Shown here: positions 1 through 6,858 of the stretch, one piece after another
Layout: each line of letters opens with the position of its first letter
Position numbering within the stretch: the first letter of the stretch is position 1
NCBI GenBank assembly: GCA_016875015.1
Contig: VGSJ01000024.1
Location: 1-37,420, forward strand
Direction: 5' to 3'
DNA from: Deltaproteobacteria bacterium
GTDB lineage: Bacteria; Desulfobacterota; Desulfobaccia; Desulfobaccales; 0-14-0-80-60-11
DNA: 37,420 bases
The notes under the pieces: model-generated
The model's database searches: none
Seen by the model: the letters and a program-made list of their open reading frames with translations, nothing else
What the model was told of the DNA's origin: nothing
Position numbers and translations under genes: made by a program

Positions 1-12
1 ATCCTTCTTTAT

Positions 13-60
13 TCCCTCTCCCCCAATGGGGGAGAGGGTTAGGGTGAGGGGGAATTAATC
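13..60. repeat. G/C palindromic repeat, CCCTCTCCCCC family
   Basis: The arms CCCTCTCCCCC and GGGGGAGAGGG flank a short AAT loop and are followed by a TTAGGGTGAGGGGG tail. The same family recurs near 19440, 36140 and 36233. It lies downstream of cbiA. It could fold in RNA, but there is no T-tract, so a terminator role is not supported. Confidence 0.75.
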
Positions 61-137
61 ACTTTCTCCCTGTCGTTGATAAATGCGTTCCCGGATTTTT
101 TGAAAGCTCGGGTGCTAAGTGAACAGCATTGCCCCTA

Positions 138-238
138 AATCCCCCTTTGACAAAGGGGGACTTCCAACCAACATCCTTTTTTTAAAGGGAGCCTCCCGCA
201 ATTCCCCCCTTTATTAAAGGGGGGATAGGGGGGATTTT
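138..238. repeat. Paired CCCCCTTT...AAAGGGGG palindromes
   Basis: Two adjacent palindromes of one family are seen, one with the core TTTGACAAA and one with TTTATTAAA, each with AATCCCCC-like left and GGGGGATT-like right flanks. A further copy sits at about 12609-12661. This non-coding stretch of about 200 bases at the window start holds only these repeats and the preceding one. Confidence 0.75.
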
Positions 239-1662
239 CGTTCTGCCGGATGACCGGACAGGCTCACGCCCCTGGCCCCTTTTCCCAAATTTTCTTTATA
301 CGCCCGGCAGCTCTCCACCAGGCGCCGGGCCACCTCGGGGTTGCTGCCGAAGTGGAGATGGACGTAGCTGGCCAGGACGTTGCGGTCGCCATAGCCTTCG
401 CTCACGGCCGCGCCGCCCCGGCGGGGCGTCAGGCGATAGAGGCGGGGCACGCCGTCGGGCTCTCCCACAATTTCCGAGTAGTGGAATTCGTGTCCCCGGG
501 CCCTGGTTCCCGCGGGGCCCAAGAGGCCGGCAGCCGTCAGGGTGACTTCCCGGTAGCCCAAAGCCTTGAGCCGCGGCAGCATCCGCACTGCGAACGGGAA
601 GACTCCGGCCATGGGGTGGACCCGGCCCTCCAGGTCGCGGATTTCCCGGGCCAGATACATGAGCCCGCCGCATTCGGCGTAGATGGGCAGCCCCCCGGCG
701 GCAGCCTCTTGCAGCGACTGCTTCAGCCCGGCATTGGCGGCCAGTTGCTCGGCATAGAGCTCCGGATACCCCCCGCCCAGGTAGATCCCCTGAAGATCGG
801 GGGGCAACTCCCGGTCTTTTAGGGGGGAGAAGGGGACCAACTCCGCCCCAAAGCTTGATAGCAACTCCAAATTTTCCGGGTAGTAGAAGCAAAAGGCCCG
901 GTCCCGGGCGACCCCCAGGCGCACCCGCGACGGCGTGGCCTCCGGGGCCGGCGCCTCCGGCAGGGTGAGCCGCGGCAGCGCTTCCAGCAGCCCTTCCAGG
1001 TCAAGGTGGGTCTCCAGCCGGTCCGCCAGTCGCCCCAGATACGCGTCGTCCAACGGATGGTCCTCGGCGGTGGCCAGACCCAGATGCCGCTCGGGGATGG
1101 CCAGTTCCTGGTCCCGGGGAAGCCCCCCAAAGCCGCGCACCCCTTTAAGGGACGACAGGGCCTGGTTCAGGTATTCCAGATGGGCGGCGCTGCCGATGCG
1201 GTTAAAGACCACCCCCGCCAGACCCAGGGCGGGGTCGAAGCTGGCGAAGCCATGCACCAGGGCGGCGGCGCTCCGGGCCATGGCCCGGGCATCCACCACC
1301 AACAGCACCGGGAGCCCCAGCCACTTGGCCATCTGGGCCGTGGACCCGGCCTCGCTGGCCCCGTCATAGCCGTCGAACAACCCCATCACCCCTTCCACCA
1401 CCGCCACGTCGGCGCCCCGGGCCTGGCGGCGAAACAGGGCCAGATTGGCCTCCCGGCTCAGCATCCAGCCATCCAGGTTCCGACAGACGCGGCCCGCAGC
1501 CCGGGTGTGATGCCCGGGGTCGATGAAATCCGGCCCCACCTTGAAGGGCTGGACCTTCAAGCCCCGGCGAGCCAGGGAATACAAGAGCCCCAGGGTGACG
1601 GTGGTCTTGCCCACCCCGCTCTGAGTCCCGGCGATCACCAGCCCGCGCGTTTGTTGATTCAT
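214..1662 (-). CDS. cbiA: Cobyrinate a,c-diamide synthase
   Basis: This 482-residue enzyme amidates the a and c side chains of cobyrinic acid using glutamine and ATP during cobalamin synthesis. The sequence shows a P-loop, GTQSGVGKTT, at residues 12-21, and an N-terminal synthetase domain with the motifs KVGPDFIDPGHH and GVMGLFDG. A C-terminal class-I glutamine amidotransferase domain has its nucleophile Cys331 in YAECGGLMYL, plus GHEFHYSE and a late His in ASYVHLHFGS. The length is normal for CbiA/CobB. It begins 48 bases after btuF and appears to be the last gene of the btuCDF transcript, so it should share the cobalamin riboswitch. Linking it to corrinoid import suggests salvage or completion of imported precursors; this is inference. 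Confidence 0.95.
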   Translation of the reverse strand: MNQQTRGLVIAGTQSGVGKTTVTLGLLYSLARRGLKVQPFKVGPDFIDPGHHTRAAGRVCRNLDGWMLSREANLALFRRQARGADVAVVEGVMGLFDGYDGASEAGSTAQMAKWLGLPVLLVVDARAMARSAAALVHGFASFDPALGLAGVVFNRIGSAAHLEYLNQALSSLKGVRGFGGLPRDQELAIPERHLGLATAEDHPLDDAYLGRLADRLETHLDLEGLLEALPRLTLPEAPAPEATPSRVRLGVARDRAFCFYYPENLELLSSFGAELVPFSPLKDRELPPDLQGIYLGGGYPELYAEQLAANAGLKQSLQEAAAGGLPIYAECGGLMYLAREIRDLEGRVHPMAGVFPFAVRMLPRLKALGYREVTLTAAGLLGPAGTRARGHEFHYSEIVGEPDGVPRLYRLTPRRGGAAVSEGYGDRNVLASYVHLHFGSNPEVARRLVESCRAYKENLGKGARGVSLSGHPAERKSPLSPL

Positions 1663-1710
1663 GGTGATAACTCTGTAAACATTTAATAGTTGTCAGTTGC
1701 CGGTTTCCAG

Positions 1711-2697
1711 TTAATCTTTTTCTGATCCCTGACCCCTGGCCCCTGAGCCCTGCTTTTCCCAGGCTTCGGGGTGGAGAAACCGGGCCAGGTCCTCCACTGC
1801 CTCCGCCGACCGGGGTCCCGGGCGGGAGTAGAGGCTCTCACTCACCACCAGCACCCGGCGTTCCTTCACCGCCTTGAGTTCCTGAAAATAAGGCCGGGCG
1901 TAAATGTCTTCGGGGCTGCGGTTCATGGCCCCTTTCTGGATAAGGTAAACCTCCGGGTTCGCCTGGATGAGGGCTTCCAGGCTGTATAAAATCAGCTTTT
2001 GAGGGCTGGTAACGAGATTCCCCCCCCCGGCCCGGGTGATGATGTCATTTACCAGGGAGCCTTGTCCCGCGGCCAAAAGGTTGAGTTCCCGCACCTCGAA
2101 AAAGACCCGGGGCCTGGGGCGGTTCGCCACTCGTTGGGCCACGTCGGCGAGTTTGGATTCCATGGAACGCGTCAGGGCGCCGGCGGCCTCCACCCGCCCG
2201 GTGAGAGTCCCCAGCCGGGCGATAGTGCTGAACAGGCCGGCAAAATCATGGGGCGCAAACATGGCCACCGGCACCTGCGCCGCCTCCAGTCTGGTCAAGG
2301 CCGGCATCCCCTTGGCAACCCCCCCCTGCACCACCAGATCCGGCTTCAGGGCCAGGATCATTTCCACGTTAGGCTGTAGGTGGGTACCCACGGTTGGGAT
2401 CCCCTTAACGGTCTCATCTCCCTGAATACAGGCCACCACGCGGTCGGCCATCCCTAAGGCGCGCAAAATTTCCGTCAAGCCGCCGTACAGGGAGATGATC
2501 CGCCGGGGCGGGGAGGCTAAGGTTACGCCGGCGCCCCGGTCGTCCACGATCTGGGCGGCGTGTAGGTGGTGAGGTACACAAATAAGGAAGATCATCACCA
2601 AGCCGAAGAATAAGACCGCAGCCGCACCGCGGCATTTCCCTCCCCCTTGATGGGGGAGGGAAAATTCTCTTTGGCGCCCTGACCAGTTTTCTCTCAT
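1711..2697 (-). CDS. btuF: Corrinoid ABC transporter, substrate-binding protein
   Basis: This is a periplasmic binding protein of the BtuF/FepB fold that hands cobalamin or another corrinoid to BtuCD. A hydrophobic signal segment (about residues 28-47, ending near HLHA) precedes the mature protein. The class features RRIISLYGGLTEILRALG, KPDLVV and the C-terminal YSRPGPR region are visible. The ATG overlaps the btuD stop as ATGA, which supports this start and translational coupling. Unusually, about 25 residues precede the hydrophobic core, and they are partly encoded by a dispersed palindromic repeat (residues FSLPHQGGGK). The C-terminal tail QGSGARGQGSEKD is also low-complexity. The ligand is inferred from the riboswitch and from cbiA; a related siderophore-type ligand cannot be excluded from this gene alone. 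Confidence 0.9.
   Translation of the reverse strand: MRENWSGRQREFSLPHQGGGKCRGAAAVLFFGLVMIFLICVPHHLHAAQIVDDRGAGVTLASPPRRIISLYGGLTEILRALGMADRVVACIQGDETVKGIPTVGTHLQPNVEMILALKPDLVVQGGVAKGMPALTRLEAAQVPVAMFAPHDFAGLFSTIARLGTLTGRVEAAGALTRSMESKLADVAQRVANRPRPRVFFEVRELNLLAAGQGSLVNDIITRAGGGNLVTSPQKLILYSLEALIQANPEVYLIQKGAMNRSPEDIYARPYFQELKAVKERRVLVVSESLYSRPGPRSAEAVEDLARFLHPEAWEKQGSGARGQGSEKD
2635..2663. repeat. Palindromic repeat inside the btuF signal-peptide region
   Basis: The 12-base arms TTTCCCTCCCCC (2635-2646) and GGGGGAGGGAAA (2652-2663) flank a 5-base loop. Related copies lie at 19506-19545 and about 29500-29530 between genes. Here the repeat is in frame and translated, between the btuF start codon and the hydrophobic signal core. 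Confidence 0.85.
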
Positions 2698-3527
2698 GAT
2701 TGGGCCGCCTCCAGGGCTTCCATTGCGGCCTCATCCTCCCGGGTTCCCGGCGACAGGGGCAGCATCACGGCGTAGGGCCGTTGGTGGCCGGGGTGCCGGA
2801 CGACCTCCATGGGCGTTTCGTAAACCTCTCTCAGAATCGCCGGGGTAAACACCTGGTCCGTGGGGCCGTCCACCACGACCCGCCCATGCTTGATGAACAT
2901 CAGGCGCCGGCAATAGAGGGCCGCCAGATTCAGGTCGTGCATGGCGCAGAGCACCGTAAGCCCCCGGGTCTCGCTCATAAACTTGAGGAGTTCGAAGATC
3001 TCCAGCTTCTTGCGGACGTCCAAAGACGACGTGGCCTCGTCCAGGAGCAAGATTTCCGGGTCCTGGGCCAGGGCCCGGGCGATCACCACCCGCTGACCTT
3101 CCCCCCCGGAGACCTCAATAATCGGCCTTTCCTTGAGGTGCGCCGTGGTGGTCCGGCGCATGGACTTGAGGGCCCAGACCAGGTCCGCGTCCGTCAGGGT
3201 CCCCAGGCGGCGCCGGTGCGGGTACCGGCCCATGAGCACGATCTCCAGGCAGGAAAAGGGGAACCGCACGTCGGTGGATTGGGGCACCACCGCCAGGATC
3301 TGGGCCCGGAGCCGGCTGGGCAACCCCCCCAAGGGCTCGGACTTGACGATAATCCGCCCTTTTTTGGGCGGCAGCAGGCCGGAGAGGGCGTGGAGCAGGG
3401 TGGATTTGCCGCTGCCGTTGGGGCCCAGGATGCCCAGGAACTCCCCCCGATCCACCTGGAAATTGAGGCCCGTGAGGACCAGACGGCCCTCGTAGCCCAG
3501 GTCCAGCGCCTCTACCCGGATCACCAC
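2694..3527 (-). CDS. btuD: Corrinoid ABC transporter, ATP-binding protein
   Basis: This 277-residue ATPase drives the corrinoid importer at the inner face of the membrane. Walker A is GPNGSGKST at residues 35-43, the ABC signature is VSGGEGQRVVIARALA, Walker B is ILLLDEA, and the switch His lies in CAMHDLNLA. The order and spacing match the FepC/BtuD family. The start is GTG, overlapping the end of btuC by 7 bases, and the stop forms an ATGA overlap with btuF, so the three genes are tightly coupled. The C-terminal tail of about 25 residues after the conserved domain is Glu/Ala-rich. Confidence 0.95.
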   Translation of the reverse strand: MVIRVEALDLGYEGRLVLTGLNFQVDRGEFLGILGPNGSGKSTLLHALSGLLPPKKGRIIVKSEPLGGLPSRLRAQILAVVPQSTDVRFPFSCLEIVLMGRYPHRRRLGTLTDADLVWALKSMRRTTTAHLKERPIIEVSGGEGQRVVIARALAQDPEILLLDEATSSLDVRKKLEIFELLKFMSETRGLTVLCAMHDLNLAALYCRRLMFIKHGRVVVDGPTDQVFTPAILREVYETPMEVVRHPGHQRPYAVMLPLSPGTREDEAAMEALEAAQS

Positions 3528-4627
3528 ATCCCCCGGGAGCGGCGGGATTTCAACAGATAAAAGAAAAACGGCCCGCCGAGCAGGGCGCTGACCACGCCCA
3601 CCGGCAGTTCCTGGCCGCTGGCCAGGAGGGTGCGGGCCAGGACGTCGGCCCAGATCAGGATCAGGGCGCCGGCCGCGGCGGACAAGGCCAGGAGGCGGCC
3701 ATGGGAGGGGCCGGCCAGCACTCGCACCAGGTGGGGCACCACCAGGCCCACAAAGCCGATCACCCCGGAGACGGACACCGCCCCGGCGGTGAGGAGCGAC
3801 GCCCCCAGCAACAGCTTCAGTCTGACCGCGGCAACCGCCACCCCCAGGTGGTGGGACTGCTCTTCCCCCAGGGCCAGGATGTCCAGTTCCCGGTGATAAA
3901 CTGCGCCCAGCGCCAGGCCGGCCGCCAAATAGGGCAGGAGAAAACCCACGTGGATCCAGCCCCGACCGGAGAAGCTCCCCATGATCCAGAAAACGATGGC
4001 CGACAGGGACTCCTCATCCAGGCTCTTGATGAGGCTGATGAGGGCGGCGAGAAAGGTGCTCACCACGATTCCGGCCAGGATCAGGGTCTCCTTGCGGATG
4101 CGGCCGGACTCCCGGGACAGGAGCATGACCGCGGCCATGGCCCCCAGGGCCCCGGCCAGGGCCCCCAGGGGCAGGGGGCTCAAGCCCAGGAAACTGCCGC
4201 CTACCCCCAGCATGACCAGGAGCGCCACCCCGAAGGCCGCGCCGGTGGAGACGCCGAGGGTGAAAGGATCGGCCAGGGGATTCAGGAGGAGCCCCTGGAA
4301 GATGACCCCGGCGGTGGCCAGTGAGGCGCCCACCAGCCCGGAGAGCACCACCCGGGAGAGGCGGATGCCCCAGATGACCACCTCCGTGGTGCGGTCCAGC
4401 GCCCCGGTGTGAAAGCCCAGCTTGCTGAGGACCACGGCCGCGATGGCGCCCCACCCCACGTCCATTCGGCCAATGCCCGTGGCCAGGACCACCGAGGCGA
4501 CCAGCCCCAGGCCCAAAACCAGGCAGGCGACGGCAAACCGGCGCGCCCCTAAATTATGCCGGCTCCTGGCTTCCGCCAGGTCCACGGTCCGGTTCAGGTT
4601 ATCGGCGGGCAGAGAACTTTCTTTCAT
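3521..4627 (-). CDS. btuC: Corrinoid ABC transporter, permease
   Basis: This is the membrane permease of the FecCD/BtuC family, with about ten hydrophobic segments. Family motifs seen are GASLATAGVIFQGLLLNPLADP and GVIGFVGLVVPHLVR near the C-terminus. The ATG at 4627 (MKESSLPADN) is chosen, giving 368 residues. An in-frame upstream TTG at 4750 would start translation inside the riboswitch terminator hairpin and add 41 non-membrane residues, so it is rejected. The gene is the first of btuCDF-cbiA and is directly controlled by the upstream cobalamin riboswitch. A soluble N-terminal stretch of about 28 residues precedes the first membrane helix. Confidence 0.93.
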   Translation of the reverse strand: MKESSLPADNLNRTVDLAEARSRHNLGARRFAVACLVLGLGLVASVVLATGIGRMDVGWGAIAAVVLSKLGFHTGALDRTTEVVIWGIRLSRVVLSGLVGASLATAGVIFQGLLLNPLADPFTLGVSTGAAFGVALLVMLGVGGSFLGLSPLPLGALAGALGAMAAVMLLSRESGRIRKETLILAGIVVSTFLAALISLIKSLDEESLSAIVFWIMGSFSGRGWIHVGFLLPYLAAGLALGAVYHRELDILALGEEQSHHLGVAVAAVRLKLLLGASLLTAGAVSVSGVIGFVGLVVPHLVRVLAGPSHGRLLALSAAAGALILIWADVLARTLLASGQELPVGVVSALLGGPFFFYLLKSRRSRGMW

Positions 4628-4730
4628 GGATTTTGCGCCTTTGCGCTTTATATGAGCATAACCCAGTGGGGCGGGCGTCCCCGCCCGCCAACCGATATGG
4701 CGGCCAGGGACGGCCGCCCCGCCAAAACGA

Positions 4731-4763
4731 AAAAAATCCTTAAGCCCCAATGGACTTAAGGAT
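4731..4763 (-). terminator. Intrinsic terminator of the cobalamin riboswitch
   Basis: On the minus strand, ATCCTTAAG (4763-4755) pairs perfectly with CTTAAGGAT (4744-4736). Three further inner pairs form, followed by six T. A second copy of TTAAGGAT at 4786-4779, just upstream in the transcript, can pair with the left arm ATCCTTAA and so act as an antiterminator. This three-segment arrangement is what a transcription-attenuating riboswitch needs. Confidence 0.88.
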
Positions 4764-4778
4764 GCACCCAGCTTCTTT

Positions 4779-5015
4779 ATCCTTAATTGAGGAGACCGCT
4801 TGTCCGGAGCGACCTCTTATGTTTGGACCCTGATCTCGCTTCAGGCTCCAAACCTCCGGGCAGGTCTTCTGGCTCCCGGATCAACCTAGTGCCTGCGCCT
4901 TCCCATCCCACTTCGGTGGAACAGTGGCCTCGTGCAGGGTTCGTCCCCGGTCACAGCGGCGGGACCGCGACGGCTCACACCGTCTTCCCCATTAAACCCC
5001 GAAGGGTACCCGGAT
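4779..5015 (-). promoter_or_regulatory. Cobalamin riboswitch (leader of btuCDF-cbiA)
   Basis: The minus strand carries the recognisable parts of a cobalamin aptamer in order. They are GGGGAAgacGGTGtgA with GCCGTCGCGGTCCCGCC, then CCGCTGTGACCGGGGACG, then GCCACTG (B12 box), then GGGAAGGCGC, and finally GAGCCAGAAGACCTGCC closing the core near 4858. A hairpin with arms GTTTGGA and TCCAAAC follows at about 4823-4856, then the antiterminator (4779-4786) and the terminator. High cobalamin is expected to favour termination and shut off corrinoid import and cbiA, as is usual for this class; the direction is inferred. Confidence 0.93.
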
Positions 5016-5020
5016 GCTTG

Positions 5021-5049
5021 AATATATAAAGTTAGCCCGGGGCTGTCAA
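5021..5049 (-). promoter_or_regulatory. Sigma-70 promoter for the cobalamin riboswitch operon
   Basis: TTGACA (5049-5044) and TATATT (5026-5021) are separated by exactly 17 bases on the minus strand. The start site is predicted near 5014, immediately before the aptamer. Confidence 0.8.
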
Positions 5050-5162
5050 CCTTAATCGGGTCAGGGCCGGTTAGGGGTTCCATCGTTCATGATCATAATG
5101 CGGGGAAATTAAAATAAAAGAGTGGCCAGAGGCCGCTTAGAATAACATTTTAAAATAGACTT

Positions 5163-5471
5163 TTATTTTAGTAATATAATCCGACCTGGCCGTAATTTAT
5201 CTATGAGCTCAGGTTCTTTTTGAACTTGCTCTTTGACCAAGCAGATAACTTCAATGTTGGCTTCTGATGATAGGTCACGAATATGATTTTCGATCAACTG
5301 AACAGCCAATTCCTTTTGCGTTACACCTAAAATACCGGCTAGCTGAATATTTAATTTACTTGCTACTTTGGGAGGAGCATTTGATATGTCAATTACTCTA
5401 TCCAAAAAACTACTTGCATCTTTTTCAAATTCCCCCAATAATTTTGCATCAAGTTCAAATATAATTACCAT
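5163..5471 (-). CDS. Small unknown protein paired with the NAGK-like kinase
   Basis: This 102-residue protein of unknown function begins MVIIFELDAKLLGEFEKDAS and ends KLRPGRIILLK. It has no signal peptide, membrane segment or cysteine motif; its single Cys is in EVICLVKEQ. The central part reads as amphipathic helices and the two ends as beta strands. It starts 5 bases after the stop of the upstream amino-acid-kinase-like gene and shares its AT-rich composition, so the pair was probably acquired and expressed together. A role as a kinase partner is possible but only suggested by position. I do not recognise the family. Confidence 0.75.
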   Translation of the reverse strand: MVIIFELDAKLLGEFEKDASSFLDRVIDISNAPPKVASKLNIQLAGILGVTQKELAVQLIENHIRDLSSEANIEVICLVKEQVQKEPELIDKLRPGRIILLK

Positions 5472-5476
5472 TTTAG

Positions 5477-6376
5477 TTAATTAACAGCTTTCTTAGCAAA
5501 CCCATCCTTCACAAATTCTGTCCCTACTCCTTCATCTGTTAGAATTTCTTCAATAAAAGAATGCGTACTGCCCTTGACAATATGACATTTTTGAACACCA
5601 GCTTTTAAGGCATTGAGGCAGGTCGCTACCTTTGGTATCATACCACCATGAATTACCTTCTTTTCTATCAATTCTTCAACTTGACTCACAGTCAAGCTCG
5701 ACAAGAGCGTACCATTTTCATCCAAAACACCGTCCACATCGGTCATAAGGATCAGTTTTTCTGCCTTAATTTTAGACGCGATAATACCAGCAACATCATC
5801 AGCATTAACGTTAAATCCAATATCACTTGGTTTTGTGCCGGCGGTCACTGATGAGACTATTGGTATAACATTATCCGCAAGGTTATTTAATAACGAAACC
5901 TCAACGGTCCGTGGAACACCCACAAAACCTAATTCCGAGATATCTATTTGTGCTGATTTTACAAGCCCGGTCTCCCGCCCAAAAATTTGGGAATGGTATC
6001 CATGCTTTTCGATTTCATTTTTTATCTCATGGCTAATTTCGAAGAACACTATTGCGGCCAATTCAAGCACGTCTGCCGACGTTACCCGCAACCCCCGGAT
6101 TGATTGAACTTGAAATTTTTTTTCCGTCATCGCAAGGTTAAGCTGCCGAGAGCCGCCATGAACCAAGACAACACTTATCCCTACTTTTTTCAGAAATATC
6201 AAATCGTTAACAAGGAAGGGCAATAGGCTCAAATCATTTAAAACAGACCCCCCAATCTTTAGAACAAACCGCTTCCCCGAAAAAGCATTTATGTAGTTTA
6301 TAGCCGCCCGTAATTCGGAGAGGTTGTGTTCCTTCAAAAGTTTCCGAGCAGTCTTTATCGAAACAAGGTTTGACAT
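5477..6376 (-). CDS. Acetylglutamate-kinase-like amino acid kinase
   Basis: This 299-residue protein belongs to the amino-acid-kinase fold, closest in motifs to N-acetylglutamate kinase (ArgB). It shows KIGG at residues 40-43, HGGSRQLN at 73-80, VNADDVAGIIASKI followed by LMTDVDGVL, HGGMIPKV and a C-terminal GTEF. Canonical ArgB has HGGGPQI at the second motif, so the substrate loop differs (SRQ for GPQ). There is also an extra N-terminal segment of about 35 residues. Base composition is clearly AT-rich against GC-rich neighbours, suggesting transfer. No other arginine genes are near. The substrate is uncertain: it may phosphorylate N-acetylglutamate or a related acyl-amino acid. Confidence 0.8.
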   Translation of the reverse strand: MSNLVSIKTARKLLKEHNLSELRAAINYINAFSGKRFVLKIGGSVLNDLSLLPFLVNDLIFLKKVGISVVLVHGGSRQLNLAMTEKKFQVQSIRGLRVTSADVLELAAIVFFEISHEIKNEIEKHGYHSQIFGRETGLVKSAQIDISELGFVGVPRTVEVSLLNNLADNVIPIVSSVTAGTKPSDIGFNVNADDVAGIIASKIKAEKLILMTDVDGVLDENGTLLSSLTVSQVEELIEKKVIHGGMIPKVATCLNALKAGVQKCHIVKGSTHSFIEEILTDEGVGTEFVKDGFAKKAVN

Positions 6377-6473
6377 AAAATTAATCCTAATCTCTTGATC
6401 GTCGATTTCAAAATAGGGCTTGGCGACCCCAATTTTCCCCGGCAGAGGTTGGTCATTAGTGGGTCATTCTGAC

Positions 6474-6502
6474 TTTATAAGAAATTGGTTTCCTTTGCAA
6501 AT
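6474..6502 (-). promoter_or_regulatory. Possible promoter for the kinase-like gene
   Basis: On the minus strand TATAAA (6479-6474) lies 16 bases from a -35-like TTTGCA (6501-6496). TGCAAAT occurs three times on the plus strand, at 6496-6502, 6510-6516 and 6546-6552, the first overlapping this -35. That is compatible with an operator, but no regulator is identified. Confidence 0.35.
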
Positions 6503-6858
6503 GTAAGTATGCAAATTTTGATGACTATAGGTAATTTCGCCTAAGTGCAAATGGGTACTTTTACCTAATTTCAGATTAGGAAATTATTCACATTCCCCTC
6601 AATTGCGCAGTATACATCGCCTCTTTGCAAAAAGTAAAGGAAAAAATTGGTAGCCCACGTTGACAAATTCATAAACCTTATCGGGTCATTAAGCCAGATA
6701 GATTAAAATTCATGACCCGAGAATTCTTACCTTAGGAGAAGATCTTGGACATGCATATTCGGAATTCAACGCAATTCTATTGCCTAATAATACATGCTAT
6801 TTCAATTAGTTAGCCGAAATAAATCAAATCAGGACAATACCCGGCCAGCCACGGGCCC
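6503..6858. other. AT-rich non-coding stretch
   Basis: No convincing gene is seen. The stretch contains the inverted repeat CCTAAT-5-ATTAGG (6564-6580) and the longer inverted repeat at 6681-6720. Composition stays AT-rich until the end of the third hdrA gene near 6850, marking the edge of the probably acquired island. Confidence 0.6.
6681..6720. repeat. Inverted repeat TCGGGTCAT / ATGACCCGA
   Basis: Perfect 9-base arms (6681-6689 and 6712-6720) enclose 22 AT-rich bases. A further GGGTCAT is near 6460. It could be an operator or the end of a lost mobile element. Confidence 0.6.

Noticed and set aside
4628-4750. N-terminal extension of BtuC from a TTG start
   Set aside because: The start lies in the terminator hairpin of the cobalamin riboswitch, and the added residues come from repeat-like sequence.
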